DNA from: Flavobacterium sp.
Lineage (GTDB): Bacteria; Bacteroidota; Bacteroidia; Flavobacteriales; Flavobacteriaceae
Assembly: GCF_027484705.1 (NCBI RefSeq)
Contig: NZ_JAIXSL010000017.1
Coordinates: forward strand, 1 to 64,000
Direction: 5' to 3'
DNA length: 64,000 nucleotides
This document shows, one piece after another, positions 38,930-47,482 of this stretch. The notes below the pieces were generated by a model that saw only the letters and a list, made by a program, of their open reading frames with translations, did not search any database and was not told the origin of the DNA. The number at the start of each line of letters is the position of its first letter. The first letter of the stretch is position 1. The translations under genes and the position numbers were made by a program.

Positions 38930-40597
38930 CTACCTTATTTTCTTACCTTCCATTTTTCTCCCCCCTTGAGAAAAAGTAAGACTTTTCACAGTGTTATTAG
39001 CGTCTAAATTAAAAGTAATTTGGGCATCGATCTCTTTGATGAAAAAAATATTCTCGGTTTCCGCAAAAAGCTGAACAGCTGGCTGTCCTGTGGCCTTTGC
39101 AAAAATACGGTCATTTTGCCTTTCAATCTCAATTTGAAAAGACGGTTGCAGTTCGTAAACACCAACATATTGGATAAGAATTTCTGGTGCCAAAGTGATG
39201 GATTCCTTTTCTGACGCTGGCTTTTTGTCTGTTTCAGTACCCATGCTTTTTTTGATACGGTCTGCAAAGAGTACTTGCTTTTTGCCGTCTTTTGATGAAA
39301 AAATATAAGTTGTGGTGAGGTCTTCAAACCTAAATTCATTTTCTGAAAGTGGTATAAGCTTTAAAGGGCGACTGCCTTCACGCATACTGTAAAGCATGCC
39401 ATGATCGTAAATAATAAAACGAACGACATCTTCAAATTGGTAAGCACCAACCCACTTTTTTAGTTGCTTTTCAGAAAGTTTTACCGCTGCTTTATCCACG
39501 ATGGGTTTGCCCAAAAGAAAAGATACCGCTTTGAGGTTATGCGTTTCAGGACCTTTGCCGTCATCAAGATTGGTCAATACGATGGCATAAATATTTCTGT
39601 CAGGCACATAAATGCCAGAAGTGGAAAAACCATTGATGCCTCCGGTATGTTCGAGCGTTGTCATACCAGCCAGTTCATTTATAAACCAACCATATCCATA
39701 ATTGTCGCGTTTTCCGTTGGTCAGAGTGTGGTTTGTAAAAGCTAATTTTTTGCTTTTTTCTGAAATAAGGGTGTTGTTCTCAATGGCTTTATTCCATAAA
39801 AACATATCATCAACAGTAGCCATCAACGAACCTGCAGCATAAGGAATAGTCGTACTCATATACTCAGGATTTTCGTAGTGGTCTTCATTGAGTTGGTAGC
39901 CATTGGCCCTGTCAGGAATAATTTTGTAACTGTTTCCGTAATACGAATTTTTCATCCCGAGTTTGTCGAAGATGTTTTTTTGTATGAATTCCTCATAGCT
40001 CATACCGGATAATTTTTCTATGATATACCCTAAAAGGACATAGCCCGAATTGGTGTATTCATACTTTTCGCCAGGGTTAAATTCCAAGGGCAGGTTTTTG
40101 ACATTGCTAAGGATGTCTTCGGGGGTCAGATCAAGCCGGGTTTTGGTTCTAAATTCAGGCAAATTGGTGTAACTCTTAATGCCAGAGGTATGATTTAGCA
40201 AATGGTGAAGCGTAATTTCATTTCCTCTTGGGAAATCTGCAATGTATTTTGATAAAGGGTCTTGAAGGGAAAGTTTGCCTTGTTCCATCAGCATCAAGAT
40301 CGATACACTTGTAAATTGCTTGGTGATGGAAGCCAAGTGCAATACATTTTCGGGCTTCATTGGCACTTTCAATTCTAAGTTGGCCATACCGAAAGCCTTT
40401 CTGTAAATTATCTTGTCATCTTTGGCTATCAGAACAGTTGCCCCAGGCGAATTGACAGGGTAGGCCTGATTGAAAATGGCATCAATTTCGGCTTCTATGT
40501 TCTTTGTGGAAGCTGCATCAAAAGCGGAAACCTGCTTTGCTTGTCCGAATACTAGTTGAACCACTAAAAGTACTACTAATGTGACTGTATGTTTCAT
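38930..40597 (-). CDS. Exported beta-lactamase-fold serine hydrolase with C-terminal domain
   Basis: A 555-residue class C beta-lactamase-like protein. The signal peptide covers about residues 1-19. The catalytic motif S-x-x-K is SITK (Ser90, Lys93); Y-T-N (181-183) is the second motif, and 'LEHTGGINGF' holds the H-T-G third motif. After residue about 370 comes an extra ~185-residue beta-rich region ('KWVGAYQF...GRKMEGKKI'), a lipocalin-like tail common in these bacterial D-aminopeptidase/esterase-like proteins. It is probably periplasmic or outer-membrane facing; the substrate is unknown. It lies in the same direction as the sigma/anti-sigma operon upstream, with a 128-base gap. Confidence 0.88.
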   Translation of the reverse strand: MKHTVTLVVLLVVQLVFGQAKQVSAFDAASTKNIEAEIDAIFNQAYPVNSPGATVLIAKDDKIIYRKAFGMANLELKVPMKPENVLHLASITKQFTSVSILMLMEQGKLSLQDPLSKYIADFPRGNEITLHHLLNHTSGIKSYTNLPEFRTKTRLDLTPEDILSNVKNLPLEFNPGEKYEYTNSGYVLLGYIIEKLSGMSYEEFIQKNIFDKLGMKNSYYGNSYKIIPDRANGYQLNEDHYENPEYMSTTIPYAAGSLMATVDDMFLWNKAIENNTLISEKSKKLAFTNHTLTNGKRDNYGYGWFINELAGMTTLEHTGGINGFSTSGIYVPDRNIYAIVLTNLDDGKGPETHNLKAVSFLLGKPIVDKAAVKLSEKQLKKWVGAYQFEDVVRFIIYDHGMLYSMREGSRPLKLIPLSENEFRFEDLTTTYIFSSKDGKKQVLFADRIKKSMGTETDKKPASEKESITLAPEILIQYVGVYELQPSFQIEIERQNDRIFAKATGQPAVQLFAETENIFFIKEIDAQITFNLDANNTVKSLTFSQGGRKMEGKKIR

Positions 40598-40725
40598 TGT
40601 TTTATGATTTTTAAAATGGATTAATTAAAAGTGTTTGAGTGTTTTTTTTTGAGCAATACGCTGCCAGCCTCACGAAGTGAAGTTTAATTTTTGCGATAAT
40701 GAAGAGGTGTTAAAAGCAATGCGCT

Positions 40726-41166
40726 TTAACGTCGCAGGTAGAAGAAATAAGCCAAATAACTGAGTCCAAGACTAAAAGCCATAATGGCTAAGGAATGAAT
40801 ATTAATGGGGGCAGTCAGGTAAGTCATGGTCAAACCTGTTCCAAGGCCGCAAAATAAAATACCCAATTTAATAACCTCATTCTGTTTTTCCTGGTCATTT
40901 TTGTTTGACAAATAGGCCGATAATTGTTCTGACATTCCTTTCTCAATGAGTTTGTTTTTTAAACGATATTCTAAAAAATACTTAATCAAAGCGATGAGCA
41001 TAAATACCAAAAAAAGAATAAACAAAATAGGAAGTATTATTCCAGCTATCGGTTCTGATGCCAACGGTTCAATAGGACTTGATGTTTTAGCTGTTATGGT
41101 TTTATTTTGTGCAAAAGCCTGAACTGTTGCCAGTAAAATTAGGATGCTTGTTGGTGATTTTTTCAT
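40726..41166 (-). CDS. Small membrane protein (DUF6249-like)
   Basis: A 146-residue protein with a signal-like N-terminus (residues 1-19), then a strong membrane segment about 45-67, and two more in the C-terminal third (about 100-145). The cytoplasmic loop has 'LIEKGMSEQLSAYLSNKNDQEKQNEVIKLGILFCGLGTGLTMTYL'. The pattern fits the DUF6249 membrane family, which in Bacteroidota often lies behind an ECF sigma/anti-sigma pair, as here. The function is unknown. Confidence 0.68.
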   Translation of the reverse strand: MKKSPTSILILLATVQAFAQNKTITAKTSSPIEPLASEPIAGIILPILFILFLVFMLIALIKYFLEYRLKNKLIEKGMSEQLSAYLSNKNDQEKQNEVIKLGILFCGLGTGLTMTYLTAPINIHSLAIMAFSLGLSYLAYFFYLRR

Positions 41167-41206
41167 TTCTAAATTGATTTTAAAAGATACTCTATTAGAC
41201 AGCCAA

Positions 41207-41674
41207 TTAAAGTATCGGTTGCAAATTGTTTTTAAATATTTTTTGCTCCTTCGTTTTGTATTGTTGGTGAATGTCAGCCAATAAAAATAGCAATACCACC
41301 AAGCCTGTTCCCACCACCAATAGCGTTGCGAATATAGATTTTGAATAAAACACGGTCAGGATTTTAGGTATAAATGGAATGGCCAATGATGCCATAATAA
41401 CAGCTAAAAAAGTCAAAAGCGCCCAAAAGACGAATTCTTGCTTTTTGCTTTTTTTCTTCTCGTATTGCATGATTTTGTCCATCACAGCAGTGGTAAGGTC
41501 AAAAGAAAAAGTTTCAGGTGCTATTTCCGAAAGGCTATCATTCAAATGCTGATATTTTTCAAGTTTTTCACGACAGTTTGTACACTCTGCGAGGTGTGTG
41601 GCGACGGTATCGTCTTGCCTTTCATGGAATAGAAATGCCTGTAAAGTTTCGTCTGCTAAATGATCATTTTTCAT
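41207..41674 (-). CDS. Anti-sigma factor (zinc-binding ZAS-like, two membrane segments)
   Basis: A 155-residue inner-membrane protein. The cytoplasmic N-terminus has the ZAS motif H-x3-C-x2-C in 'THLAECTNCREK' (His27, Cys31, Cys34), the sigma-binding part of zinc anti-sigma factors. Two membrane helices follow (about 80-105 and 112-135). It is translated with the sigma gene: their coding regions overlap by 4 bases. It would hold the sigma factor inactive until a signal is received at the membrane. Confidence 0.85.
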   Translation of the reverse strand: MKNDHLADETLQAFLFHERQDDTVATHLAECTNCREKLEKYQHLNDSLSEIAPETFSFDLTTAVMDKIMQYEKKKSKKQEFVFWALLTFLAVIMASLAIPFIPKILTVFYSKSIFATLLVVGTGLVVLLFLLADIHQQYKTKEQKIFKNNLQPIL

Positions 41675-42243
41675 GGTAGCTTATTTTTATAATGGGAATT
41701 AATATTGTCTTTAAGGATTTTTCTTGCTCTGGATAGGTAACTTTTTATCGTTCCTTCTGGTAAGTTGGTAATGGCTGCTATTTCCTTATTGGGCAATTCT
41801 TCTAAATGGTAAAGTGTGATTAAAGTCTGATACAAAGGTGAAAGTTTGCCTATCTCAGCATTAAGAATTTCGACTGCTTCTGTTTTGATAGTTACGAATT
41901 CTGGATGGTCAGTTATTGTAAACTTATTTTCAATCATTGTTTCTATTTCAATGATTGGAATTTTCTTCTTTTGAAGATAATTTACGGTCGTATTGTAAGC
42001 AATGTTTGCAATCCAGGTTGATAATTTAGATTTGAATTGAAATGAGGCCAGGTTTTGGTAAGCTTTCAAATAAATATCCTGTACAAGGTCTTTTTGGTCA
42101 TCTTCATTGGCCAACATTTTTCGTACAATTTGAGTGACCAGTTTTTCTGTATTTTTTACCACAACAGCAAAGCCTTGAATGTTTCCATTCAGGATATTCG
42201 TAACAATAACCTTGTCAGAAAAAGGATTACTTTCATTGCTCAT
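41671..42243 (-). CDS. ECF-type RNA polymerase sigma factor
   Basis: A 190-residue sigma-70 family protein. Region 2 has 'MLANEDDQKDLVQDIYLKAYQNLASFQFKSKLSTWIANIAYNTTVNYLQKKK', region 4 'LSPLYQTLITLYHLEELPNKEIAAITNLPEGTIKSYLSRARKILKDNI'. It directs polymerase to its regulon, probably including its own operon (sigma, anti-sigma, DUF6249-like and perhaps the serine hydrolase). A gene-sense TATTTTTG promoter element lies at 42280-42287. Regulated partners are not known. Confidence 0.92.
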   Translation of the reverse strand: MSNESNPFSDKVIVTNILNGNIQGFAVVVKNTEKLVTQIVRKMLANEDDQKDLVQDIYLKAYQNLASFQFKSKLSTWIANIAYNTTVNYLQKKKIPIIEIETMIENKFTITDHPEFVTIKTEAVEILNAEIGKLSPLYQTLITLYHLEELPNKEIAAITNLPEGTIKSYLSRARKILKDNINSHYKNKLP

Positions 42244-42260
42244 ATATCATTATTAGACAA

Positions 42261-42287
42261 GCAACTTGAAGTTTGGTTGCAAAAATA
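42261..42287 (-). promoter_or_regulatory. Promoter and dyad of the sigma factor operon
   Basis: Gene-sense TATTTTTG (42280-42287) matches the -7 consensus TAnnTTTG. Directly behind it, GCAAC-N10-GTTGC (42261-42280) forms an inverted repeat about 20 bases before the ATG. It may be a control site or part of the leader. Confidence 0.4.
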
Positions 42288-42328
42288 TTTGCCTTTTTTA
42301 TCATTTCGCCTTTTGGGCTTGTGCTGTA

Positions 42329-42510
42329 CGTTCTAAAATGGCAGGTACAGTTAAGGAAACGACACAATTTAAGACAAAACTAAATTATGAAATCATTCCA
42401 ACCCATTTAAACCTCAAGACAAATCGCAGCATAGCGAAGATTCACCGACCCGAGCAAAGCGAACAGATGAAGCAATTCCTATAAAAAAATAATAACCAAT
42501 GAGGTAAAAG
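42329..42510. repeat. Repeat fragments upstream of the sigma operon
   Basis: Two separate pieces. 42329-42347 is a 19-base exact copy of 17186-17204, a cassette-end sequence of the array (gene sense TACCTGCCATTTTAGAACG). 42436-42510, read on the minus strand, matches repeat copy 2 at about 1640-1720 ('tttcttttacct.attggtta.tattttttataggaattgc' then 'ttcgctttgctcgg.tcggtgaatct'). No gene is supported in the 541-base gap 42244-42784. Confidence 0.55.
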
Positions 42511-42631
42511 AAAGCCTATTTCCCGATACAGAAATAATGAGTTATTGATTTTAAAGGGCTTCAATGAAATGAGGTACAAATAAGGTACAAGAAATAAAAA
42601 AACAGCGTATTAATTTCCTCTTTAATGAACG

Positions 42632-42679
42632 TGCAATACAATTGCAATTATCGATATAAATAATTGCAATTGTATTGCA
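42632..42679. repeat. Perfect 20-bp inverted repeat at the edge of the metal island
   Basis: The arms 42632-42651 (tgcaatacaattgcaattat) and 42660-42679 are exact reverse complements around an 8-base spacer (cgatataa). It contains several ATTGCAAT units, as in the palindrome upstream of arsR. It lies about 105 bases beyond the end of acr3, between the island and the sigma region. It may be a regulator site, a terminator-like structure, or the trace of an insertion; another 'gtattgcaattttttt' lies at 42727. Confidence 0.6.
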
Positions 42680-42784
42680 ATCTCTTTAATAAAGCCTTAT
42701 TCAAGTTACATAAACCTTTACAAAAGTATTGCAATTTTTTTAAATCGCATATTGTTTAGATAAGTTGCTCCTTATTTCAGAAAT

Positions 42785-43855
42785 TTATGCTTTAGCAATA
42801 TAAAATTTTTTCCTAAACCAAAAAGCAAGATTTACCAATGCAATTAATGCAGGCACTTCTACTAGTGGTCCAATAACACCTGCAAAAGCTTGACCACTAT
42901 TGATACCAAAAACTCCAATAGCTACCGCAATCGCTAATTCAAAATTGTTTCCAGTTGCTGTAAAGGCAATTGCTGTCGATTTTGAATAATCTGCTCCAAA
43001 ATATTTACCTATGAAAAAACTGATGGTAAACATTATTGCAAAATAAATTACTAACGGAATTGCAATTCGTAATACATCCATTGGAATCTGAATAATTAAT
43101 TCTCCTTTTAAACTGAACATTAAAATTATAGTGAATAACAATGAAATTAATGTTATTGGAGAAATAAAAGGAACGTATTTATTTTCAAACCATTCTGAAC
43201 CTTTGAGAGCAATAAGTGTATAACGGCTTATTATTCCGAGTGCAAAAGGAATTCCTAAATATACACCTACGCTTTCTGCAATTTGTCCGATACTAATATT
43301 CACTTCAAAGCCTTTATACCCAAAATAAGGAGGTAAAATCGTGATGAAAACATAAGCATAAACACTGTACAGCAATACTTGAAAAATACTGTTTAAAGCT
43401 ATTAATCCTGCTCCGTATTCACGGTTTCCTTCGGCTAAATCATTCCAAACTACTACCATTGCAATACATCTAGCTAGTCCAATTAGAATTACTCCAATCA
43501 TATATTCGGGATAGCCATTTAGAAAAAGTAACGCTAAAAAAAACATCAAAATTGGACCAATAATCCAATTGAGAATTAATGATGCACCAAGTACTTTTGT
43601 ATTTTTAAACACTTCTCCCATTTTGGAGTAATTCACTTTGGCTAATGGTGGGTACATCATCAAAATTAAACCTATTGCTAAAGGAATATTAGTTGTTCCA
43701 CTTGAAAAGGAGTTGATAAAACCACTACTTGACGGAATGAAATAGCCAACCGATACACCTACAGCCATTGCCAAGAATATCCAAAGGGTTAAAAATCTAT
43801 CAAGAAAACCTAATTTTTTCCGTTCTACTACCGGAGCACAATTATTAGCTGACAT
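42785..43855 (-). CDS. acr3: Arsenite efflux permease (ACR3 family)
   Basis: A 356-residue inner-membrane exporter of arsenite, with ten predicted helices. Family landmarks: '[25 protein letters not shown]', '[17 protein letters not shown]', '[18 protein letters not shown]', the cysteine in '[18 protein letters not shown]', and '[47 protein letters not shown]'. It exports As(III) formed by ArsC using the proton motive force. It is the last gene of arsR-DUF6428-arsC-acr3, with a 2-base gap after arsC. Confidence 0.95.
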   Translation of the reverse strand: MSANNCAPVVERKKLGFLDRFLTLWIFLAMAVGVSVGYFIPSSSGFINSFSSGTTNIPLAIGLILMMYPPLAKVNYSKMGEVFKNTKVLGASLILNWIIGPILMFFLALLFLNGYPEYMIGVILIGLARCIAMVVVWNDLAEGNREYGAGLIALNSIFQVLLYSVYAYVFITILPPYFGYKGFEVNISIGQIAESVGVYLGIPFALGIISRYTLIALKGSEWFENKYVPFISPITLISLLFTIILMFSLKGELIIQIPMDVLRIAIPLVIYFAIMFTISFFIGKYFGADYSKSTAIAFTATGNNFELAIAVAIGVFGINSGQAFAGVIGPLVEVPALIALVNLAFWFRKKFYIAKA

Positions 43856-43857
43856 AG

Positions 43858-44490
43858 TTATTGTTTGATTAGTGAAAAAACATAAAACATTTCGGTTGCA
43901 ATCTGTAAACTGCGTTCTTCGTATTTTTCTGCTTGTTGTGGAGTGTTGTCGAATGCTTTTGGGTCTTCAAATGTGATTGGAATGCGTTTTTCTGCTCCTG
44001 CAATAAACGGGCAACCACCATCGGCTTGTGAACAAGTCATTATAGCCGCAAATTGATTTTCGGGGTTAAAGTCATCATCATAGCTTTTAGAAAAGCCAAT
44101 AATTGGATGCTCATTTTCTGCGTATTTGATGCTATAAATTGGATTGTTTCCCTCTGCAATTTTTTTAATTTTGAAACCTTGATTTTCTAAAGTTTTTGCA
44201 ACCATAGGAAACATTGCAGTCGCTTCTGTTCCGCCCGAATAACAAAATACATTATTGATATTATAATGAGCTGCCGCTGTTTGTGCCCAAATTTGAGAAA
44301 GATGGCTTCTTCTTGAATTGTGAGTACAAATTAAATTCAATCTTATTTCTTGCTGATTTGTAGTTTTGGACTGAATGTAATCGACAAGCGGTTGCAAAGT
44401 TTCTTTTCGCTCTGCCGAAATGTTATTAAAATTAAAAGTGCTTATTAGTTTCTCAATTTCCGAAAAAATAATCGTTTTAGTTGTAGTCAT
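43858..44490 (-). CDS. arsC: Arsenate reductase (low-molecular-weight phosphatase type)
   Basis: A 210-residue protein of the thioredoxin-linked ArsC/LMW protein-tyrosine-phosphatase group. The P-loop is '[17 protein letters not shown]' with the nucleophile Cys55 and Arg61; the later cysteine pair '[12 protein letters not shown]' (Cys153, Cys160) carries the disulfide relay, ending at thioredoxin. It reduces arsenate to arsenite for export by ACR3. An N-terminal helical extension of about 45 residues is present. It lies 2 bases before acr3 and 26 bases after the DUF6428 gene. Confidence 0.93.
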   Translation of the reverse strand: MTTTKTIIFSEIEKLISTFNFNNISAERKETLQPLVDYIQSKTTNQQEIRLNLICTHNSRRSHLSQIWAQTAAAHYNINNVFCYSGGTEATAMFPMVAKTLENQGFKIKKIAEGNNPIYSIKYAENEHPIIGFSKSYDDDFNPENQFAAIMTCSQADGGCPFIAGAEKRIPITFEDPKAFDNTPQQAEKYEERSLQIATEMFYVFSLIKQ

Positions 44491-44516
44491 TTTTTTGATT
44501 TCTAAAAATTACTTTA

Positions 44517-44984
44517 TTAACAGCAGTTTCCATCAGGAGCGCAACAAGGTTCATCGGTTCTATCTGATAATCTTACCTTTTGCTTTTCGATAGGATTACC
44601 ACATTGCTCTTGTGCCAAACAAGCTGTTTGTTTGTTCAGTAATACAAAATCGCTTCCGTCAAAATCTAACTCGTATTTACCAATAGTTGTGTCTTGGTAT
44701 TCTACTTCAATTTCAAAATCTTCTATACCTAATACTTTTTCAGATAGTTCAATAATGTTTATTAATTTTTGGGGTTTTAAACGGTGTTCAAAATCATTAG
44801 CATCCCATAACTGAAAATTAACAACAGTTTCTTTTCGTACTGTTCCTCCACAATCGATAAAGTTTTTGGTTATTAAACCAACTTCAGTTACATGGAAATG
44901 TTCGGGTACTGAAGTGCCGTTTGGTAAAGTGAAGTTAACTGCTTCAACTGTTTTTAAAATGGATTTAATTTGTGATAATTTCAT
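44517..44984 (-). CDS. DUF6428 family protein of the arsenic operon
   Basis: A 155-residue protein, probably cytoplasmic (no signal). N-terminal 'KSILKTVEAVNFTLPNGTSVPEHFHVTEVGLITKNFIDCGGTVRKETVVNFQLW', central beta-rich segment, and a cysteine-rich tail 'TACLAQEQCGNPIEKQKVRLSDRTDEPCCAPDGNCC' with seven cysteines in 36 residues. The family is found in ars operons of Bacteroidota, but its function is unknown. The tail suggests binding of As(III) or another thiophilic metal. It lies between arsR (19-base gap) and arsC. Confidence 0.8.
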   Translation of the reverse strand: MKLSQIKSILKTVEAVNFTLPNGTSVPEHFHVTEVGLITKNFIDCGGTVRKETVVNFQLWDANDFEHRLKPQKLINIIELSEKVLGIEDFEIEVEYQDTTIGKYELDFDGSDFVLLNKQTACLAQEQCGNPIEKQKVRLSDRTDEPCCAPDGNCC

Positions 44985-45003
44985 AATAATTCATTATTTA
45001 AGT

Positions 45004-45336
45004 TTAACAACATTTATTTCTTTTTTTGTCAAGGTCTTCGGAAATATGCTGGAAGAAGCCTTTTATTTTTTCAATTCCAGACTCATTGATACAATAACAA
45101 ATAGATGTTCCTTCAATGCTTCCTTTTATCAAGCCTGCATTTTTCAGTTCTTTTAGATGTTGGGATACCGTTGGTTGTGCCAATGGCAATTCGTTTACGA
45201 TGTCTCCGCAGATACAAGTATCAACTTTTAGCAAGTATTCCATAATCGCTATTCGAGCAGGATGCCCTAATGCTTTGGCTAAAATGGCTATATCATTTTG
45301 TTGTTCGGTAAAGTGGTCAGTTTTTGTTGCTCCCAT
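45004..45336 (-). CDS. arsR: ArsR family metalloregulator
   Basis: A 110-residue winged-helix repressor. It has 'ALGHPARIAIMEYLLKVDTCICGDIVNELPLAQPTVSQHLKELKNAGLIKG', with the As(III)-sensing cysteines Cys41 and Cys43 in 'TCICGD' at the start of the DNA-binding helices, and further cysteines near the C-terminus (80, 82, 109, 110). It should repress its own four-gene operon until arsenite binds. A 12-bp palindrome 14 bases upstream is the likely operator. Confidence 0.93.
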   Translation of the reverse strand: MGATKTDHFTEQQNDIAILAKALGHPARIAIMEYLLKVDTCICGDIVNELPLAQPTVSQHLKELKNAGLIKGSIEGTSICYCINESGIEKIKGFFQHISEDLDKKRNKCC

Positions 45337-45349
45337 TAGTAATATATTT

Positions 45350-45361
45350 ATATTGCAATAT
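45350..45361. promoter_or_regulatory. Likely ArsR operator
   Basis: ATATTGCAATAT, a perfect 12-bp palindrome in the leader/promoter space of arsR, 14 bases before its ATG. The same ATTGCAAT core recurs in the large palindrome at 42632-42679, beyond the other end of the operon. Binding by ArsR is inferred from position and symmetry. Confidence 0.5.
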
Positions 45362-45439
45362 TACGATAATTGTATTTAAAAAAAACAAAACTTATATTAA
45401 ATTTTGTTTTTTAGTTCAAACTATAGTTTATGTTAATCT

Positions 45440-47464
45440 TTAAAACTTCATCCTTTGAATTCTAACCGCATTAAGTATCGCCAATAACGCTACTCCAACG
45501 TCCGCAAAAACGGCTTCCCACATTGTAGCTAAACCGCCTGCACCAAGAACTAAAACAATTGCTTTTACAATAAATGCTAAACCTATATTTTGCCAAACAA
45601 TTTGTTTAGTCTTCTTGCCAATATTGATAGCGGTAAATATTTTATAAGGTTGGTCGTTTTGAATTACGATGTCAGCAGTTTCAATTGTTGCATCACTTCC
45701 TAAACCACCCATTGCAATTCCTGCATCTGCAAGAGCAACAACTGGAGCATCATTTACACCATCGCCAACAAAGGCAATTTTTAGGTTTTGTGATTTTAAT
45801 TCTGTTACCTTTTCAACTTTGTGTTCGGGTAATAAATCGCCATGTGCAAAATCAATTTTTAGTTCTTTTGCAACTGCATCAACAACTGCTTGTTTGTCGC
45901 CCGAAAGCATTACAGTTTTTATATTTACTTTGTGTAAGCTATCAATTGCTTGTTTTGCATCTTCTTTGATTTCATCGGCAATTAGAAAATATCCTGCATA
46001 CTTTTGGTTGATGGCAATAACAATAATTGTAAAAGGAGTATTATCAATTTCAGCATCGTAACTGATATTGTATTTTTTCATCAGTTTTATATTTCCTGCC
46101 AAGATTTCGTTTCCATCTACTTTGCCTTTTAGTCCGTGTCCTGCAATTTCTTCTACATCGGTAACTTTTGAATCCTTTTCAGTTCCTTTTGCGTGTTCAA
46201 TAATAGCCGTTCCGACAGGATGCGTTGATTTAGTTTCAAGTGCTGCAACCCATTTTACTAAATCAGCTTCAGAAACATCAACGGCTACTACTTTTTGGAC
46301 TTTGAAAACGCCTTTTGTAAGTGTTCCTGTTTTATCCATAACAACTACTTGAATAGATGCCATTATATCGAGAAAGCTTGAACCTTTGAATAAAATCCCG
46401 TTTTTACTTGCTGCTCCAATTCCGCCAAAATAACCCAAAGGAATACTGATAACTAAAGCACAAGGACACGAAATAACCAAGAATACCAATGCTCTATACA
46501 ACCAATCTCTAAACACATAATTATCTACAAAAAGCATAGGTAAAACACAAATTGCAATTGCTAAAAACACTACAATAGGCGTGTAGATTTTGGCAAATTT
46601 TCTAATAAATAATTCTGTTGGTGCTTTTTTGGCTGTGGCTTCTTGCACCATTTCAAGGATTTTTGAAAGTTTACTATCGGTGTAAGCAGTAGTAACCTCC
46701 ACTTGAACAACGGTGTTTAGGTTTATCATTCCTGCCAAAACAGTTTCTCCTTTTAGCTTACTATCAGGTTTGCTTTCTCCTGTTAATGCGGCTGTATTGA
46801 ATGTGGCATTGTCTGAAAGCAATTTTCCGTCTAACGCTAATTTTTCTCCAGGTTTTAATTGGATGATTTCGCCAATAGTTATTTCAGAAGCTTTTTTGGA
46901 AATAGCAACATTTTCCTTTAAAACGGTAGCTTCGTCAGGTCGCTGGTCTAACAATAATTTGATATTCGATTTTGCTCTTTGAACTGCCAACGTTTGAAAT
47001 ATTTCTCCAATGGCATAAAACAGCATTACAGCAACTCCTTCGGGAAATTGTCCGATAGAAAATGCTCCAAGTGTTGCAATGCACATTAATAGAAATTCCG
47101 AAAATATTTCGCCTTTACGGATACTTTCAATGGCTTCTTTTAAAACAGGAAAACCAACAGGAATATAAGCCACAATATACCAACCAATTCGCACCCAACC
47201 TGTAAACCAAGTTTGCGTAAAATAGTTGTCGAAAGCAATTGCAATGAGTAATAAAGTGAAACTAATAATTGCAGGTGTAAACATTTGCAATGTAGTTTGG
47301 TCTCCGCTAGAATGGTCGTGGTCGTGTCCGTCTTCGTCTGAATGTTTATGCTCTTTGTGAGTAGTACAACAACCGCTATCCTTATCCGTTTTCCTATTTA
47401 TTTTCTCTTCAAGAGTGCAACAAAGCTGTTTGCCGTTTGCATCGTATTTGTGTTGGTGTGCCAT
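45440..47464 (-). CDS. P1B-type heavy-metal ATPase (zinc/cadmium type)
   Basis: A 674-residue inner-membrane pump. Instead of an HMA domain, the N-terminus (1-55) has cysteine pairs (CC at 15-16 and 32-33) and a His-rich stretch 'HKEHKHSDEDGHDHDHSSGD'. The core has TGES (228-231), the membrane metal site CPC (333-335), the phosphorylation site DKTGT (377-381), the 'THPVGTAI' HP locus and 'GDGVNDAPVVALADAGIAMG'. The CPC together with 'GYFGGIGAASKNGILFKG' is the Zn/Cd/Pb (ZntA/CadA) subtype rather than the copper subtype, which is coded at 56472. It exports divalent metal ions at the expense of ATP. Confidence 0.92.
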   Translation of the reverse strand: MAHQHKYDANGKQLCCTLEEKINRKTDKDSGCCTTHKEHKHSDEDGHDHDHSSGDQTTLQMFTPAIISFTLLLIAIAFDNYFTQTWFTGWVRIGWYIVAYIPVGFPVLKEAIESIRKGEIFSEFLLMCIATLGAFSIGQFPEGVAVMLFYAIGEIFQTLAVQRAKSNIKLLLDQRPDEATVLKENVAISKKASEITIGEIIQLKPGEKLALDGKLLSDNATFNTAALTGESKPDSKLKGETVLAGMINLNTVVQVEVTTAYTDSKLSKILEMVQEATAKKAPTELFIRKFAKIYTPIVVFLAIAICVLPMLFVDNYVFRDWLYRALVFLVISCPCALVISIPLGYFGGIGAASKNGILFKGSSFLDIMASIQVVVMDKTGTLTKGVFKVQKVVAVDVSEADLVKWVAALETKSTHPVGTAIIEHAKGTEKDSKVTDVEEIAGHGLKGKVDGNEILAGNIKLMKKYNISYDAEIDNTPFTIIVIAINQKYAGYFLIADEIKEDAKQAIDSLHKVNIKTVMLSGDKQAVVDAVAKELKIDFAHGDLLPEHKVEKVTELKSQNLKIAFVGDGVNDAPVVALADAGIAMGGLGSDATIETADIVIQNDQPYKIFTAINIGKKTKQIVWQNIGLAFIVKAIVLVLGAGGLATMWEAVFADVGVALLAILNAVRIQRMKF

Positions 47465-47482
47465 TTGATTTTCTTATTGGTT

